64,000 nt of DNA from Bernardetia sp042180575 (lineage in GTDB: Bacteria; Bacteroidota; Bacteroidia; Cytophagales; Bernardetiaceae): the NCBI RefSeq assembly GCF_042180575.1, contig NZ_CP170094.1:4340001-4404000 (forward strand). The letters run 5' to 3'. This document shows positions 26,418 to 35,114 of the stretch, piece by piece (position 1 is the first letter of the stretch; each line of letters begins with the position of its first letter). The notes beneath the pieces were generated by a model. The model searched no databases. It was given only the letters and a program-made list of their open reading frames with translations, and had not been told where the DNA came from. The translations under genes were made by a program, and so were the position numbers.

Positions 26418-26645
26418 ATGTGGCAAGAAAAAAACAACAAACTAACAAAAACATTCGAATTCAACGATTTTCAAGAAGCCTTTGCCTTCATGACTCGTGT
26501 TGCTTTTTTAGCAGAACAGCAAGGACATCATCCAAATTGGAGTAATGTTTATAATAAAGTAGAGATTGAACTCACTACGCACGATGAAGGAAACACAATT
26601 ACAACAAAAGACCGAAAACTGGCAGAAGCGATTGATAAAATTTAA
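26418..26645 (+). CDS. Pterin-4a-carbinolamine dehydratase (PCD/PhhB family)
   Basis: The ATG at 26418 (MWQEKNNKLTKTFEFNDFQE) gives 75 residues. A TTG at 26403 lies beside the preceding hairpin and adds no conserved residues. The family core is clear: FMTRVAFLAEQQGHHPNWSN then VYNKVEIELTTHD. The enzyme dehydrates 4a-hydroxytetrahydrobiopterin during aromatic amino-acid hydroxylase turnover. The window also holds folE, a QueD/PTPS homologue and fahA, but no hydroxylase gene. Confidence 0.9.
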   Translation: MWQEKNNKLTKTFEFNDFQEAFAFMTRVAFLAEQQGHHPNWSNVYNKVEIELTTHDEGNTITTKDRKLAEAIDKI

Positions 26646-26670
26646 AACTGTTTTTAAAATAAAAAATTGC

Positions 26671-26695
26671 CGTTGTTGGTGTCGCACCAACGACA
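26671..26695. repeat. GTTGGTGTC-type dispersed palindrome (copy 2)
   Basis: The sequence cgttgttggtgtcgcaccaa plus cgaca forms a compact stem-loop 25 bp after the carbinolamine dehydratase stop. It could act as that gene's 3' end. Confidence 0.55.
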
Positions 26696-26702
26696 AAGAG
26701 CT

Positions 26703-26749
26703 ATTACCTTTTCAAAAGTCTATCTTTTTTAGACGTTTGGAAAGGTAAT
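26703..26749. repeat. Long imperfect hairpin between PCD and ATPase genes
   Basis: A 9-bp outer stem (attaccttt / aaaggtaat) is followed by a partly paired inner stem (aaaagtct / agacgttt) and an AT-rich loop, then ttttttg. Plausible terminator or another REP-like unit. Confidence 0.45.
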
Positions 26750-26810
26750 TTTTTGTAAATTTGTTTATCTGCCCAACGGATTTTTAATAGAATATTTAGA
26801 AAGTAAAAAT

Positions 26811-28286
26811 ATGATAACGAATATAAAGATTAACGGATTTAAGTCCTTTCAAAATTTTGAAATGGAATTTGCTCCTTTTACGGTTATAGCTGGTGCAAAT
26901 GCTTCTGGAAAAAGTAATTTATTTGATGCACTTATGCTTTTGGCTAGACTTGCAGAAACAGATAATCTAAAAAAAGCATTTAAAGAACAACGAGGAGAAT
27001 TTATAGAACTTTTCACACAATATACTGAAACTGAATATGCTACTGAAATGCAGTTTTGTGTAGAAATGTTGATTAATAAAGAAGTAAAAGATGCGTGGGG
27101 AAACGAAGCTAAATTAAAATATACACGTCTAAAGTATCAACTTCATATAAAACGATTTACTAATTCTTTAGGTATAGAAGATTTATCAGTAGTTTATGAA
27201 TATTTAGAAAATTTTAAACACAACGAAGATAGGTGGATTAATAATATTCCTAAAAAGTTGCTTAAAAATTGGCTACCCAAAGTAGGTACTGGAAAGAGGG
27301 GAATACCTTATATGCGAACAGTTGAAGACAAGGGGATTATGATAGTAGAAGTGCCACAAGACGGAACAATAGGAAATAAAAGAGTTTTTCGTTTTCCTCT
27401 AAATAATAATGCCACACGAACTGTGTTAAGCAGTTTTGATATAGCAGACTTTCCACATGTTTTAGCTGCTAAAGAAGAGATGAAAAGTTGGAAGTTCTTA
27501 CAACTTAATCCAGAAGATTTACGACAACCAACAAGTAAAGAAGATGGAACAGACACCATTTCTCAAAGTGGAAAAAATTTAGCTGCCGTTTTATATAGGA
27601 TAAAACAAGAAGATGAATATAACTTGATTGAAATTTCAAGAAACTTGCAGCGATTTTTACCTCATTTTATTGAAGTAATCGTAGTTGACGATAAAGAAAA
27701 TAAACAATATATTATAAAATTAAAAGATAATGATAAGAAGGAATATTCTTCAAGAGTTCTATCAGAAGGTACTCTTCGTATTTTAGCTTTATGTATTTTA
27801 GAATATGATAGTCAGCATACAGGTTTACTATGTTTTGAAGAACCCGAAAATGGAATACATCCTGATCATATTAAAGACATGGTAGAGTTATTAAGAAATT
27901 TAAGTGTAGATTTTACAGATATACAAATGCCATTACGTCAAGTAATCGTAAATACTCATTCACCTATTTTTGTAGGGAAAATTATTGATTACATAATCAA
28001 TGATAATAATGCAAAAAATATAAGTGTCAATTTATCTCGTATGACCAAACTTGTAACAACTATAAACAATAAAAGGATAGGTATTTCTCAAACTAAAATG
28101 GAAAGTCCTTTTTTAGGATATGAAGAAAAAGGTTATGGAGGAATGTTTACACAAATTGAACAAGAAAACATGAGGAAACAGGCTATTTACAATATTAAAA
28201 AATATCTTGCTGCAAGTAGTTTTGATATAGAGGATAAATTAAAAAAAATAGAAGAGAATACTACTAAACACCAAAAAAATCGTTAG
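26811..28286 (+). CDS. AAA family ATPase (OLD/RecF-like), gene 1 of an ATPase-TOPRIM pair
   Basis: The 491-residue ABC-type ATPase has Walker A GANASGKS (28-35), an ABC signature-like LSEGTLRILALC, Walker B LLCFEEPENGIHPDH and H-loop VNTHSPIF. No long coiled coil is present, as in OLD, RecF and AbiL-type ATPases rather than SMC. The partner gene starts 4 bp after the stop. In the family context such ATPases sense phage or DNA damage and control a nuclease or toxin. A defence role here is inference. Confidence 0.85.
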   Translation: MITNIKINGFKSFQNFEMEFAPFTVIAGANASGKSNLFDALMLLARLAETDNLKKAFKEQRGEFIELFTQYTETEYATEMQFCVEMLINKEVKDAWGNEAKLKYTRLKYQLHIKRFTNSLGIEDLSVVYEYLENFKHNEDRWINNIPKKLLKNWLPKVGTGKRGIPYMRTVEDKGIMIVEVPQDGTIGNKRVFRFPLNNNATRTVLSSFDIADFPHVLAAKEEMKSWKFLQLNPEDLRQPTSKEDGTDTISQSGKNLAAVLYRIKQEDEYNLIEISRNLQRFLPHFIEVIVVDDKENKQYIIKLKDNDKKEYSSRVLSEGTLRILALCILEYDSQHTGLLCFEEPENGIHPDHIKDMVELLRNLSVDFTDIQMPLRQVIVNTHSPIFVGKIIDYIINDNNAKNISVNLSRMTKLVTTINNKRIGISQTKMESPFLGYEEKGYGGMFTQIEQENMRKQAIYNIKKYLAASSFDIEDKLKKIEENTTKHQKNR

Positions 28287-28289
28287 AAC

Positions 28290-28958
28290 ATGCAACAATT
28301 ACTTATTGGATTAATGACTGAAGGAACAACAGATTGGCGTTTTTTAGAAAGTATTATAAAAAGAGCTTTTTATGAAATTTCTTTTGAATGTCATACAATG
28401 GTTGAGGTTTATAGTATAAATTTCATAAACAACTTGGAAGAGTTAAAATTTGTAGATAAAGTTTTAGAAGCATCAAAAAGAGGACGTGATGAATTCGGAA
28501 TCACTATTCTGTGTATTCATTCAGATGCAGACACAAAAACACTAAAGGAAACCTATCAATATAAAATTAATCCTGCAAAAGAAGCTCTACAACAACAAGA
28601 TGAAATAGAATATTGTAAAATAATGGTGGCTATTGTTCCTATTCAAGAAACTGAAAGTTGGCTTTTAGCAGATAAGGAATTATTCAAAAAACAAATTGGA
28701 ACAAATAAAACAGATACAGAGCTAGGAATACATCGTAATGCCGAAACAATCGCAAATCCAAAAGAAGTAATACAAGAAGCCATTCGAATAGCTAGAAAGG
28801 ATATTACAAAACATCGTCGAAATGAACTTACAATTTCAGAGCTTTATCAATCTATTGGAGAAGCAATTGATTTGGAAAAGTTAGAAAATTTTGAATCGTA
28901 TCAAGATTTTAAAAATAATGTTAGAGAAGCCTATAAAGAATTAGGCTTGTTGTATTAA
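28290..28958 (+). CDS. DUF4276-like / TOPRIM-type partner of the ATPase
   Basis: The 222-residue protein starts LLIGLMTEGTTDWRFLESII, matching the TOPRIM-type acidic first motif (EG.TD). An acidic ILCIHSDADTKT motif follows near residue 75-85, then VPIQETESWLLADKELF. The order Glu, DxD, and a Glu-rich E.ESWLLAD block resembles DUF4276/RloB-like partners of OLD or AbiL-type ATPases. It starts 4 bp after the ATPase gene, so the two are surely co-expressed. Nuclease or tRNA-cleaving activity is inference. Confidence 0.7.
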   Translation: MQQLLIGLMTEGTTDWRFLESIIKRAFYEISFECHTMVEVYSINFINNLEELKFVDKVLEASKRGRDEFGITILCIHSDADTKTLKETYQYKINPAKEALQQQDEIEYCKIMVAIVPIQETESWLLADKELFKKQIGTNKTDTELGIHRNAETIANPKEVIQEAIRIARKDITKHRRNELTISELYQSIGEAIDLEKLENFESYQDFKNNVREAYKELGLLY

Positions 28959-29058
28959 ATGGTTTTCGTAATTTTACAATCGTATTCTGTATTTGTAGGG
29001 AAAAGGCTTGCCTTTTCTAGTTTAATATATTTGAAAGTCGGTTACAGGAAAATAATAT

Positions 29059-32000
29059 ATGCAACTTCTTCGATTAGAAATAAAAGGATTTAAAAGTTTT
29101 GGGGATAAAGTAGTCGTTCGTTTTGACGAAGGTATTACAGGTGTCGTAGGGCCAAATGGCTGTGGAAAATCAAATATTATTGATGCCATGCGTTGGGTTT
29201 TGGGCGAACACCGAACTCGTCATTTGCGCTCCGACAAAATGTCGAATATTATATTTAACGGAACAGCAAAAAGAAAGGCTGCCGATGCTGCCGAAGTTTC
29301 GCTATATTTTGATAATAATAGACAACTTTTGCCACCAGAATACAAAGAAGTTTGTATCACGAGGCGTTATACTCGTTCGGGTTCTAGTGAATATTTTTTG
29401 AATGGTACGCCTTGCCGTCGAAAAGATATTACCAATTTGCTCATGAATACAGGTGCAACTTCAAATAGTTACGCCATTATTGAGCTAAAAATGGTTGATG
29501 ATATTCTGACTGATAGAGAAGACGCACGAAAAGTAATGTTCGAAGAAGCTGCTGGAGTGGCGCAATTCAAACAACGTAAAAAAGAAACATTGGCAAAACT
29601 AGAGGCTACTTTATCTGATTTGGAACGTGTAGAGGATTTGATGCACGAAATTGATAAAAATATGAAAGGTTTGGAACGCCAAGCCAAACAAGCCGAAAAA
29701 TATTTTTCTACTAAAGAAGCCTACGAAAAGTTTAGTATTGCGCTTGCAAAACGTCAAGTAAAAAGTAACTCTGATGATTTTGTAGAATTAAATACGCAAA
29801 TTAATGAGATTTTAGCACAAAAAGAAACGCTTACAAATGAACAAGAAAACCTAGAAAAGTCTATTGAAGACCAAAAAAATACAGCAACAGAACAAGAAAA
29901 AATTATTTCTGAAAAGAAACGTTATTTGTCTTCTCAAATAGAAAAAATAAATCATCTTCAAAATGAAAAAGTTAGGAATGAAGATAGAACACAGTTTTTA
30001 AGTAAAAATAGAAATCAAATTGAGGAGCAGTTATTAGAAGATGAAACAGGCACAAAACAAGCAGGAAGCAGCCTAGAGAGTTTGCAACAAAACTTAGAAA
30101 GTCAAGAGAAGCAGTTTTTGGAAACACAAAGCATTTTAGAGAATTTTAAAAAATCTCATTCAGAAGAAAAAGTAAGAACTGAGAATTTGCGTTCGGCAAT
30201 GCAAGCAGCACAAGAAAAATTCAAGATGCTTCAAAATGATGTGTTGATGCTGCAAAAGGAAATTGAATTAAAAGAAAATCAACAAAGTGGCTCAAAACAA
30301 GAAAATGACCAAATTGCACTAGATTTTTCTGGACAAGCTGACGAACTCCAAATTACATTAAAGAAAGTTCAAGAAATTGAGAATGAGCTAAAGAATAGAA
30401 ATAATGAAATTTCTGAGTTAGAGCAACTAGAAAGTGAAAGAACGCAAAAAATAAATTCGCTCACTACTCAAATTGAATCTTTAAAAGAACAAATAGGAAC
30501 AAAACAACGAAAAGAAAGCAGTCTAAAAGCCGAACAAAATCTTACCAAATCTCTAGTAGAAAATATGGAAGGTTTTTCAAGTGCCTTGAAATTCTTAAAT
30601 GATTATCAAAATACGGATGAATCTTGGTCTGAAAAAGCAGTTTTATTGGCTGACATTTTTACAGCACAAGAAGAATATAACGATGCACTTTTTTCGATTT
30701 TAGAGCCGTATCTCAATTTTTATGTCGTTCAGACAGAAGAAGAAGTACGAAAAGCAATTTCTTTATTGACAGAAAATGAAAAAGGAAAAGCAAACTTTTT
30801 TGTGTTGGAAAAATTAGAAAACGTTATTCCAAATCTTCCTCCGATTGATAATGCTGTTGCTGCTTTGGCAGTTATTCAGTTTGATGAATCCTATAAAAAA
30901 CTGGCGTATTCGTTATTTCATAATGTTTATTTTAGTGAAAACGACAATTCAAATGATGTTGAAGGTTTTACGATTGCACTCAAAAATGGCGAATTTGTAG
31001 CTCGTACTGGTGGAAATTGGACAGGTGGAAAAGGAAAGGAAAATTCAAATCAGAATTCTCAATTAGGGAGAAAACAGCGTTTGGAAGAATTGAATAAAGA
31101 AATTATCACTTTAGAAGAAGAAATTTCTGTTTTAGAAAACCAAAGAAATGATTTTTTAAGTCAGATAGAAAACCTACAAGAACAATCTAAATTTGAAGAA
31201 TTACGAAGTTTAAAAAACGAAACTAATCACGTTTCACAGCAAAAAATATCTCTTCAAGCAAAAGCCGAACAGATGCAAGAAAATGTTAGGCGAAGTGAAG
31301 AGCGAAAACAAGCAGCACAAGAACGTTTGAGTATTTTGGCAGAACAAATTGAAAAATTAAAGCCAAAAGTAAGTCAGAAAAAAGAAGAAGCTATTGAAGC
31401 AGAACGAACTTATTATGATTTGAATGATAAATATTCTACTCAAAATGAGCGTTTTCAAGGAATTGCAGAAGAATTACAGGAAAAAAATATGTCTTTTATT
31501 CAGTTTGAAAGTAAATTAGAAAACCTCAAACAAGAAATAAAATTCAAACAAACTTCTCTTCTGACAGGAAAAGAACGAATTACACAAAGTCAGCAACAAC
31601 TTCAAGAAATTGCAGAAGAAGTAAATCAACTTAAAGAAAAAATAGCTACTCAGATTGAGGAAATAACTTCTTTAGAAGAAATAAAAGGTGATTTGCAACA
31701 CGATTTGTCAGAAATTGAAAGTCAGTTTTACAAATTGCGTGAAGAAATAACGAGAGTAGAAAAGGTAATCAAAGAACTACAAAGACAGCGAGAAAACTGC
31801 GATACAAGAACGATGTCTTTTCAAAATAAACTCAATGAAACAAAATTAAAACTAACAGCGACAAGAGAACGTCTTTCAGCCGAATTTGAAATCGAACTGA
31901 CAGACGAGCTTTTAGAAGCCAAAACGGAAGAAGATGAGCTTCCAGACGAAACATTAATCGATGAAATAGAAGCTGCAAAACGTCGTTTGCAGCGCATAGG

Positions 32001-32607
32001 AACAATAAATGCCACAGCAAAAGAGGCGTATGACGAAATAAAAGAACGCCACGATTTTATTACAGAACAAAGAAGCGACCTTTTCGATGCTCAAAAACTT
32101 TTAGAAGATACAATCGCAGAGCTGGATGATGCTGCCAAAACAGCCTTTTTAGATGCGTTTAATCAAATTCGTGAGAATTTCATTCGTGTTTTCCGTTCTC
32201 TTTTTTCAGAGGAGGATAATTGTGATTTGACTTTAACAAATCCTGAAGACCCACTTTCTTCAAAAATTGAAATTATTGCACAGCCAAAAGGAAAGCGACC
32301 TCTTACTATCAAGCAACTTTCGGGTGGCGAAAAAACACTTACAGCCGTGGCACTTTTGTTTGCTCTTTATCTGTTACGACCTGCGCCTTTCTGTATTTTT
32401 GATGAAGTAGATGCGCCTTTAGATGATGCAAATATTGATAAATTCAATCGAATTATTAAGAAATTTGCAGAAGAAGTACAGTTTATTATCGTTACCCACA
32501 ACAAGCGCACAATGGTAAGTACTGATGTCGTTTATGGCGTTACGATGCCTGAAATTGGTGTTTCGAAAGTTTTGCCTGTGGATTTGAAGGGGATTTTGGT
32601 GGAGTAA
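29059..32607 (+). CDS. smc: Chromosome segregation ATPase SMC
   Basis: The 1182-residue protein has the full SMC architecture. The N-terminal head has Walker A GPNGCGKSNIIDAMRWVLGE (about 32-51). Two long Glu/Gln/Lys-rich coiled coils flank a hinge (about 510-665; GFSSALKFLNDYQ... GGNWTGGKGKE). The C-terminal head has the ABC signature LSGGEKTLTAVALLFAL, Walker B CIFDEVDAPLDDANIDKF and the H-loop VTHNKRTM. It compacts and segregates the chromosome. No scpA or scpB is adjacent. Confidence 0.97.
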   Translation: MQLLRLEIKGFKSFGDKVVVRFDEGITGVVGPNGCGKSNIIDAMRWVLGEHRTRHLRSDKMSNIIFNGTAKRKAADAAEVSLYFDNNRQLLPPEYKEVCITRRYTRSGSSEYFLNGTPCRRKDITNLLMNTGATSNSYAIIELKMVDDILTDREDARKVMFEEAAGVAQFKQRKKETLAKLEATLSDLERVEDLMHEIDKNMKGLERQAKQAEKYFSTKEAYEKFSIALAKRQVKSNSDDFVELNTQINEILAQKETLTNEQENLEKSIEDQKNTATEQEKIISEKKRYLSSQIEKINHLQNEKVRNEDRTQFLSKNRNQIEEQLLEDETGTKQAGSSLESLQQNLESQEKQFLETQSILENFKKSHSEEKVRTENLRSAMQAAQEKFKMLQNDVLMLQKEIELKENQQSGSKQENDQIALDFSGQADELQITLKKVQEIENELKNRNNEISELEQLESERTQKINSLTTQIESLKEQIGTKQRKESSLKAEQNLTKSLVENMEGFSSALKFLNDYQNTDESWSEKAVLLADIFTAQEEYNDALFSILEPYLNFYVVQTEEEVRKAISLLTENEKGKANFFVLEKLENVIPNLPPIDNAVAALAVIQFDESYKKLAYSLFHNVYFSENDNSNDVEGFTIALKNGEFVARTGGNWTGGKGKENSNQNSQLGRKQRLEELNKEIITLEEEISVLENQRNDFLSQIENLQEQSKFEELRSLKNETNHVSQQKISLQAKAEQMQENVRRSEERKQAAQERLSILAEQIEKLKPKVSQKKEEAIEAERTYYDLNDKYSTQNERFQGIAEELQEKNMSFIQFESKLENLKQEIKFKQTSLLTGKERITQSQQQLQEIAEEVNQLKEKIATQIEEITSLEEIKGDLQHDLSEIESQFYKLREEITRVEKVIKELQRQRENCDTRTMSFQNKLNETKLKLTATRERLSAEFEIELTDELLEAKTEEDELPDETLIDEIEAAKRRLQRIGTINATAKEAYDEIKERHDFITEQRSDLFDAQKLLEDTIAELDDAAKTAFLDAFNQIRENFIRVFRSLFSEEDNCDLTLTNPEDPLSSKIEIIAQPKGKRPLTIKQLSGGEKTLTAVALLFALYLLRPAPFCIFDEVDAPLDDANIDKFNRIIKKFAEEVQFIIVTHNKRTMVSTDVVYGVTMPEIGVSKVLPVDLKGILVE

Positions 32608-32635
32608 GTAAAAAAACAGAGTGTTTTTTTTGACT

Positions 32636-32662
32636 TTGACAGTCTTTTCAGAAGGCTGTCAA
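32636..32662 (+). terminator. Hairpin downstream of smc
   Basis: A 7-bp stem (ttgacag / ctgtcaa) encloses an AT-rich loop 29 bp after the stop. A T-run (gttttttttgac) precedes it, and no clear U-tract follows. Moderate support. Confidence 0.45.
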
Positions 32663-32682
32663 TAGTTGAAAATAGTGTGCTT

Positions 32683-32843
32683 CAGCAATTCCCAATGTAA
32701 ATTAAATTAGCAATAAAACGTCTTTCTAGGATTCAAAAATTTGAAAAAGTAGCTTTAAACTCTCTTAAATGTTGATTTTTTTAGCAAAAAAATGACTAAA
32801 TCATAGTTTTGAGATTGAATTCGTGTTACATTGGGAATTGCTG
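32683..32843. mobile_element. MITE family A, 161 bp, full-length copy with 9-bp target duplication
   Basis: Terminal inverted repeats are cagcaattcccaatgtaa (left) and its near-perfect complement at the right. A perfect 9-bp direct repeat agtgtgctt flanks it at 32674-32682 and 32844-32852. There is no coding capacity. It lies between smc and the hypothetical gene at 32912. Confidence 0.85.
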
Positions 32844-32911
32844 AGTGTGCTTAACTATTGTCAGAGTTATTTCGGATTACCAAAAAACTACTGACAAAGT
32901 TTTTATAACTT

Positions 32912-33385
32912 ATGAAGAATAAAATTTTATATAAAAACTTTCTTAAAAATAATCGTATTTATTCCCTAACAAAAAATTGGTGGAAGAGAGAATTTTATAA
33001 GAAAATAATAGGAAATAATTCAGAATTTGAAAAAGAAAATTTAGAATGGATTTTTAACTGGCACAATCATAATTTTAATAACAAAAAAGAAGTAAGAGAT
33101 GGTAATCCTATTTTTACCGTTTTTTCTATAAAACAAAAAAAGTTAGTTCGTATCATTCAAGAAGAAATAGAAGATGAAAATAATGAAAATTCTATTGAAA
33201 TAAGTGCTTGGATGCAAAAGGGATTTTATCCAAAAGAAGAAACTCCTAAATTAGTTATTTCTTTGGAACTTAGTAGAAAATCATCAAAAATTGCTTTTGA
33301 ATGGATAAAAAAATGGTTTAATAATGAATTAGAAGATAAAGATTTAGAAATTGATTTTGATAAGAAAAATCTTATTGAGTTATAA
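32912..33385 (+). CDS. Hypothetical protein (157 residues)
   Basis: No family recognised. The protein is basic, aromatic-rich and lysine-rich (NWWKREFYKKIIG, EWIFNWHNHNF) with an acidic patch (IIQEEIEDENNENSIEI). There is no signal peptide or transmembrane helix, so it is probably cytosolic. It starts 69 bp downstream of the MITE and converges with mgtE. It could be a small accessory gene; codon use is AT-rich like the surroundings. Confidence 0.5.
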   Translation: MKNKILYKNFLKNNRIYSLTKNWWKREFYKKIIGNNSEFEKENLEWIFNWHNHNFNNKKEVRDGNPIFTVFSIKQKKLVRIIQEEIEDENNENSIEISAWMQKGFYPKEETPKLVISLELSRKSSKIAFEWIKKWFNNELEDKDLEIDFDKKNLIEL

Positions 33386-33488
33386 ACTTGTTTAATCAAT
33401 AGAAAAATGGTCAAAAAAATATTTATCCTGCCTTTCATCATATAAATCATAAATATCATTTACCAATAATTTATGGTATTTTTATTTA

Positions 33489-34841
33489 TTAAACAGCCAT
33501 AGAAAAAAGCAACTTCGCCACCGAAAAATAAATAGCTAACCCCAAAAGGTCGTTTGCAGTTGTAATAAAAGGTCCCGAAGCTACGGCAGGATTTACATCA
33601 AATTTATTCAAAATAAGTGGTGTTATCGTTCCCATTATAGAAGCAATAATTACAACACAGAAAAGAGCAAAAGAAACTACTAAAGAAAGAATAATCTCTC
33701 CTCCAGTCAAAAGAACATTAGCACCCAAAACAAAAACACCAATCACAAAACCATTGATAAGAGCTACTAGAAAGGATTTAAAAAGTCTTTTCCATAAACT
33801 TTCCTGTAAGCCTCCTGTATCTGCAAGAGCCTGTACGACCAAAGTAGAAGATTGAATTCCTACATTTCCACCTGTTGCAGTAATGAGAGGAATAAAAAAT
33901 GCCATAGCAGGAACAGCTATTAATTGCCCTTCAAAAAGTCCTATGAATTTTGCACCTATCATTCCTCCTACCATTCCAATCAAAAGCCAAGGCAATCTAG
34001 CACGAGAAAGCACCCAAACGCTATCATCTTCTTCTACATCTTCCGAGATACCAGCCATTGCTTGTATGTCTTGTTCAGCTTGTTCGGTTATTACATCCAA
34101 AATATCATCAATCGTAATTCTACCCAAAAGTTGCCTATTCACATTTATAACAGGAATAGCTTCTAAGTCATATTTTTGCATAATATTAGCTACTTCCTCT
34201 TCATCTTGATACGAATAAACCGAAATAACATCAGACTCATAAATATCTGCAACCTTTGTATTACTACGATTTAAAACTAATTTTTTTATTCCAACTCTTC
34301 CCAAAAGAACATCATTATCATCAATTACATAAATCGAATAAATCTTTTCTACATTTTCGGCTTGTCTTCTTATTTCTTCTATACATTCTACAACTGTCCA
34401 ATTTATATTTGCTGTAACTAACTCTTTTGCCATCAAACCACCAGCGCAATCCTCGTCATAATGCAATAAATCCATTACATCCTGTGGCTCTTCTACATGA
34501 GAAATAACCTCCTCTCTCATCTTGATAGGAAGTTCATTCAAAATATCGGCTGCGTCATCAGAATCAGTATAATCTAATATTCCTGCCACTTGGGCAGGTG
34601 CATACGTCTGTAAAAAATCAGAACGAATATCAGTATCCAAGTCACTAATAATATCAGCTCGCACTTGTTCAGGCAAAAGGCTCAAAATATAATGACACTC
34701 ATCAGTTTCTAGTTCGTCCAAAATAGCCGAAATATCAGCCGAGTGAAGAATAGTAGTTTGAGATGTTATGAAATCTGCATTTTGATTTTGTACAGCTTCT
34801 GAAAATAAGTCTAAATAATCTTGGGTAAGTGTAAAATTCAC
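33489..34841 (-). CDS. mgtE: Magnesium transporter MgtE
   Basis: The 450-residue protein has the complete MgtE order: an N-terminal superhelical domain (to about 130; LLPEQVRADIISDLDTD), two CBS domains (about 135-255; DDNDVLLGRVGIKKLVLN, ITIDDILDVITEQAEQD), a plug linker and five C-terminal transmembrane helices. The channel domain contains the hallmark TATGGNVGIQSSTLVVQ and later LNKFDVNPAVASGPF. It is a gated Mg2+ channel of the inner membrane whose CBS domains sense cytosolic Mg2+. Confidence 0.95.
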   Translation of the reverse strand: MNFTLTQDYLDLFSEAVQNQNADFITSQTTILHSADISAILDELETDECHYILSLLPEQVRADIISDLDTDIRSDFLQTYAPAQVAGILDYTDSDDAADILNELPIKMREEVISHVEEPQDVMDLLHYDEDCAGGLMAKELVTANINWTVVECIEEIRRQAENVEKIYSIYVIDDNDVLLGRVGIKKLVLNRSNTKVADIYESDVISVYSYQDEEEVANIMQKYDLEAIPVINVNRQLLGRITIDDILDVITEQAEQDIQAMAGISEDVEEDDSVWVLSRARLPWLLIGMVGGMIGAKFIGLFEGQLIAVPAMAFFIPLITATGGNVGIQSSTLVVQALADTGGLQESLWKRLFKSFLVALINGFVIGVFVLGANVLLTGGEIILSLVVSFALFCVVIIASIMGTITPLILNKFDVNPAVASGPFITTANDLLGLAIYFSVAKLLFSMAV

Positions 34842-34987
34842 ACAGTAAATAATTTGAAGTGAGAAATAGTTTATTCAAATTTATGATTACTTACTACAAC
34901 TTACAACAAGGTGCAAGGTTTTTAGTAATTTTGATTTTGTCCAAAACAAAACCCTTATTCACTTTCTTAGTTCAATATCAAACTAGC

Positions 34988-35020
34988 TTGTTTAAAATCA
35001 ATCTAAATTAGCTATATTTG
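34988..35020 (+). promoter_or_regulatory. Putative Bacteroidota-type promoter of sufS
   Basis: A TTG at 34988-34990 and TATATTTG at 35013-35020 are separated by 22 bp. This fits the Bacteroidota primary-sigma consensus TTG/TAnnTTTG. Transcription would start near 35027, just ahead of a paired palindrome and the ATG at 35115. Confidence 0.5.
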
Positions 35021-35031
35021 TATTATAGTAT

Positions 35032-35091
35032 CACAGACTTCCTAGTCTGTGCAAAAACGAATGAAATTTAACAGACAGGGATGTCTGTTTT
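35032..35091. repeat. AACAGACT-type palindrome, double copy (copy 2)
   Basis: Two palindromes are separated by 18 bp: cacagacttcctagtctgtg (35032-35051) and aacagacagggatgtctgtt plus tt (35070-35091). They lie in the predicted 5' leader of sufS. Related units are at 16873-16894 and 52505-52574. Confidence 0.6.
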
Positions 35092-35114
35092 AACATAAGA
35101 AAAACTAGACTATT

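Noticed and set aside
29026..29033. TATATTTG as the smc promoter
   Set aside because: The nearest TTG gives a 15-bp spacer, shorter than the usual 19-23 bp. Support is too weak.
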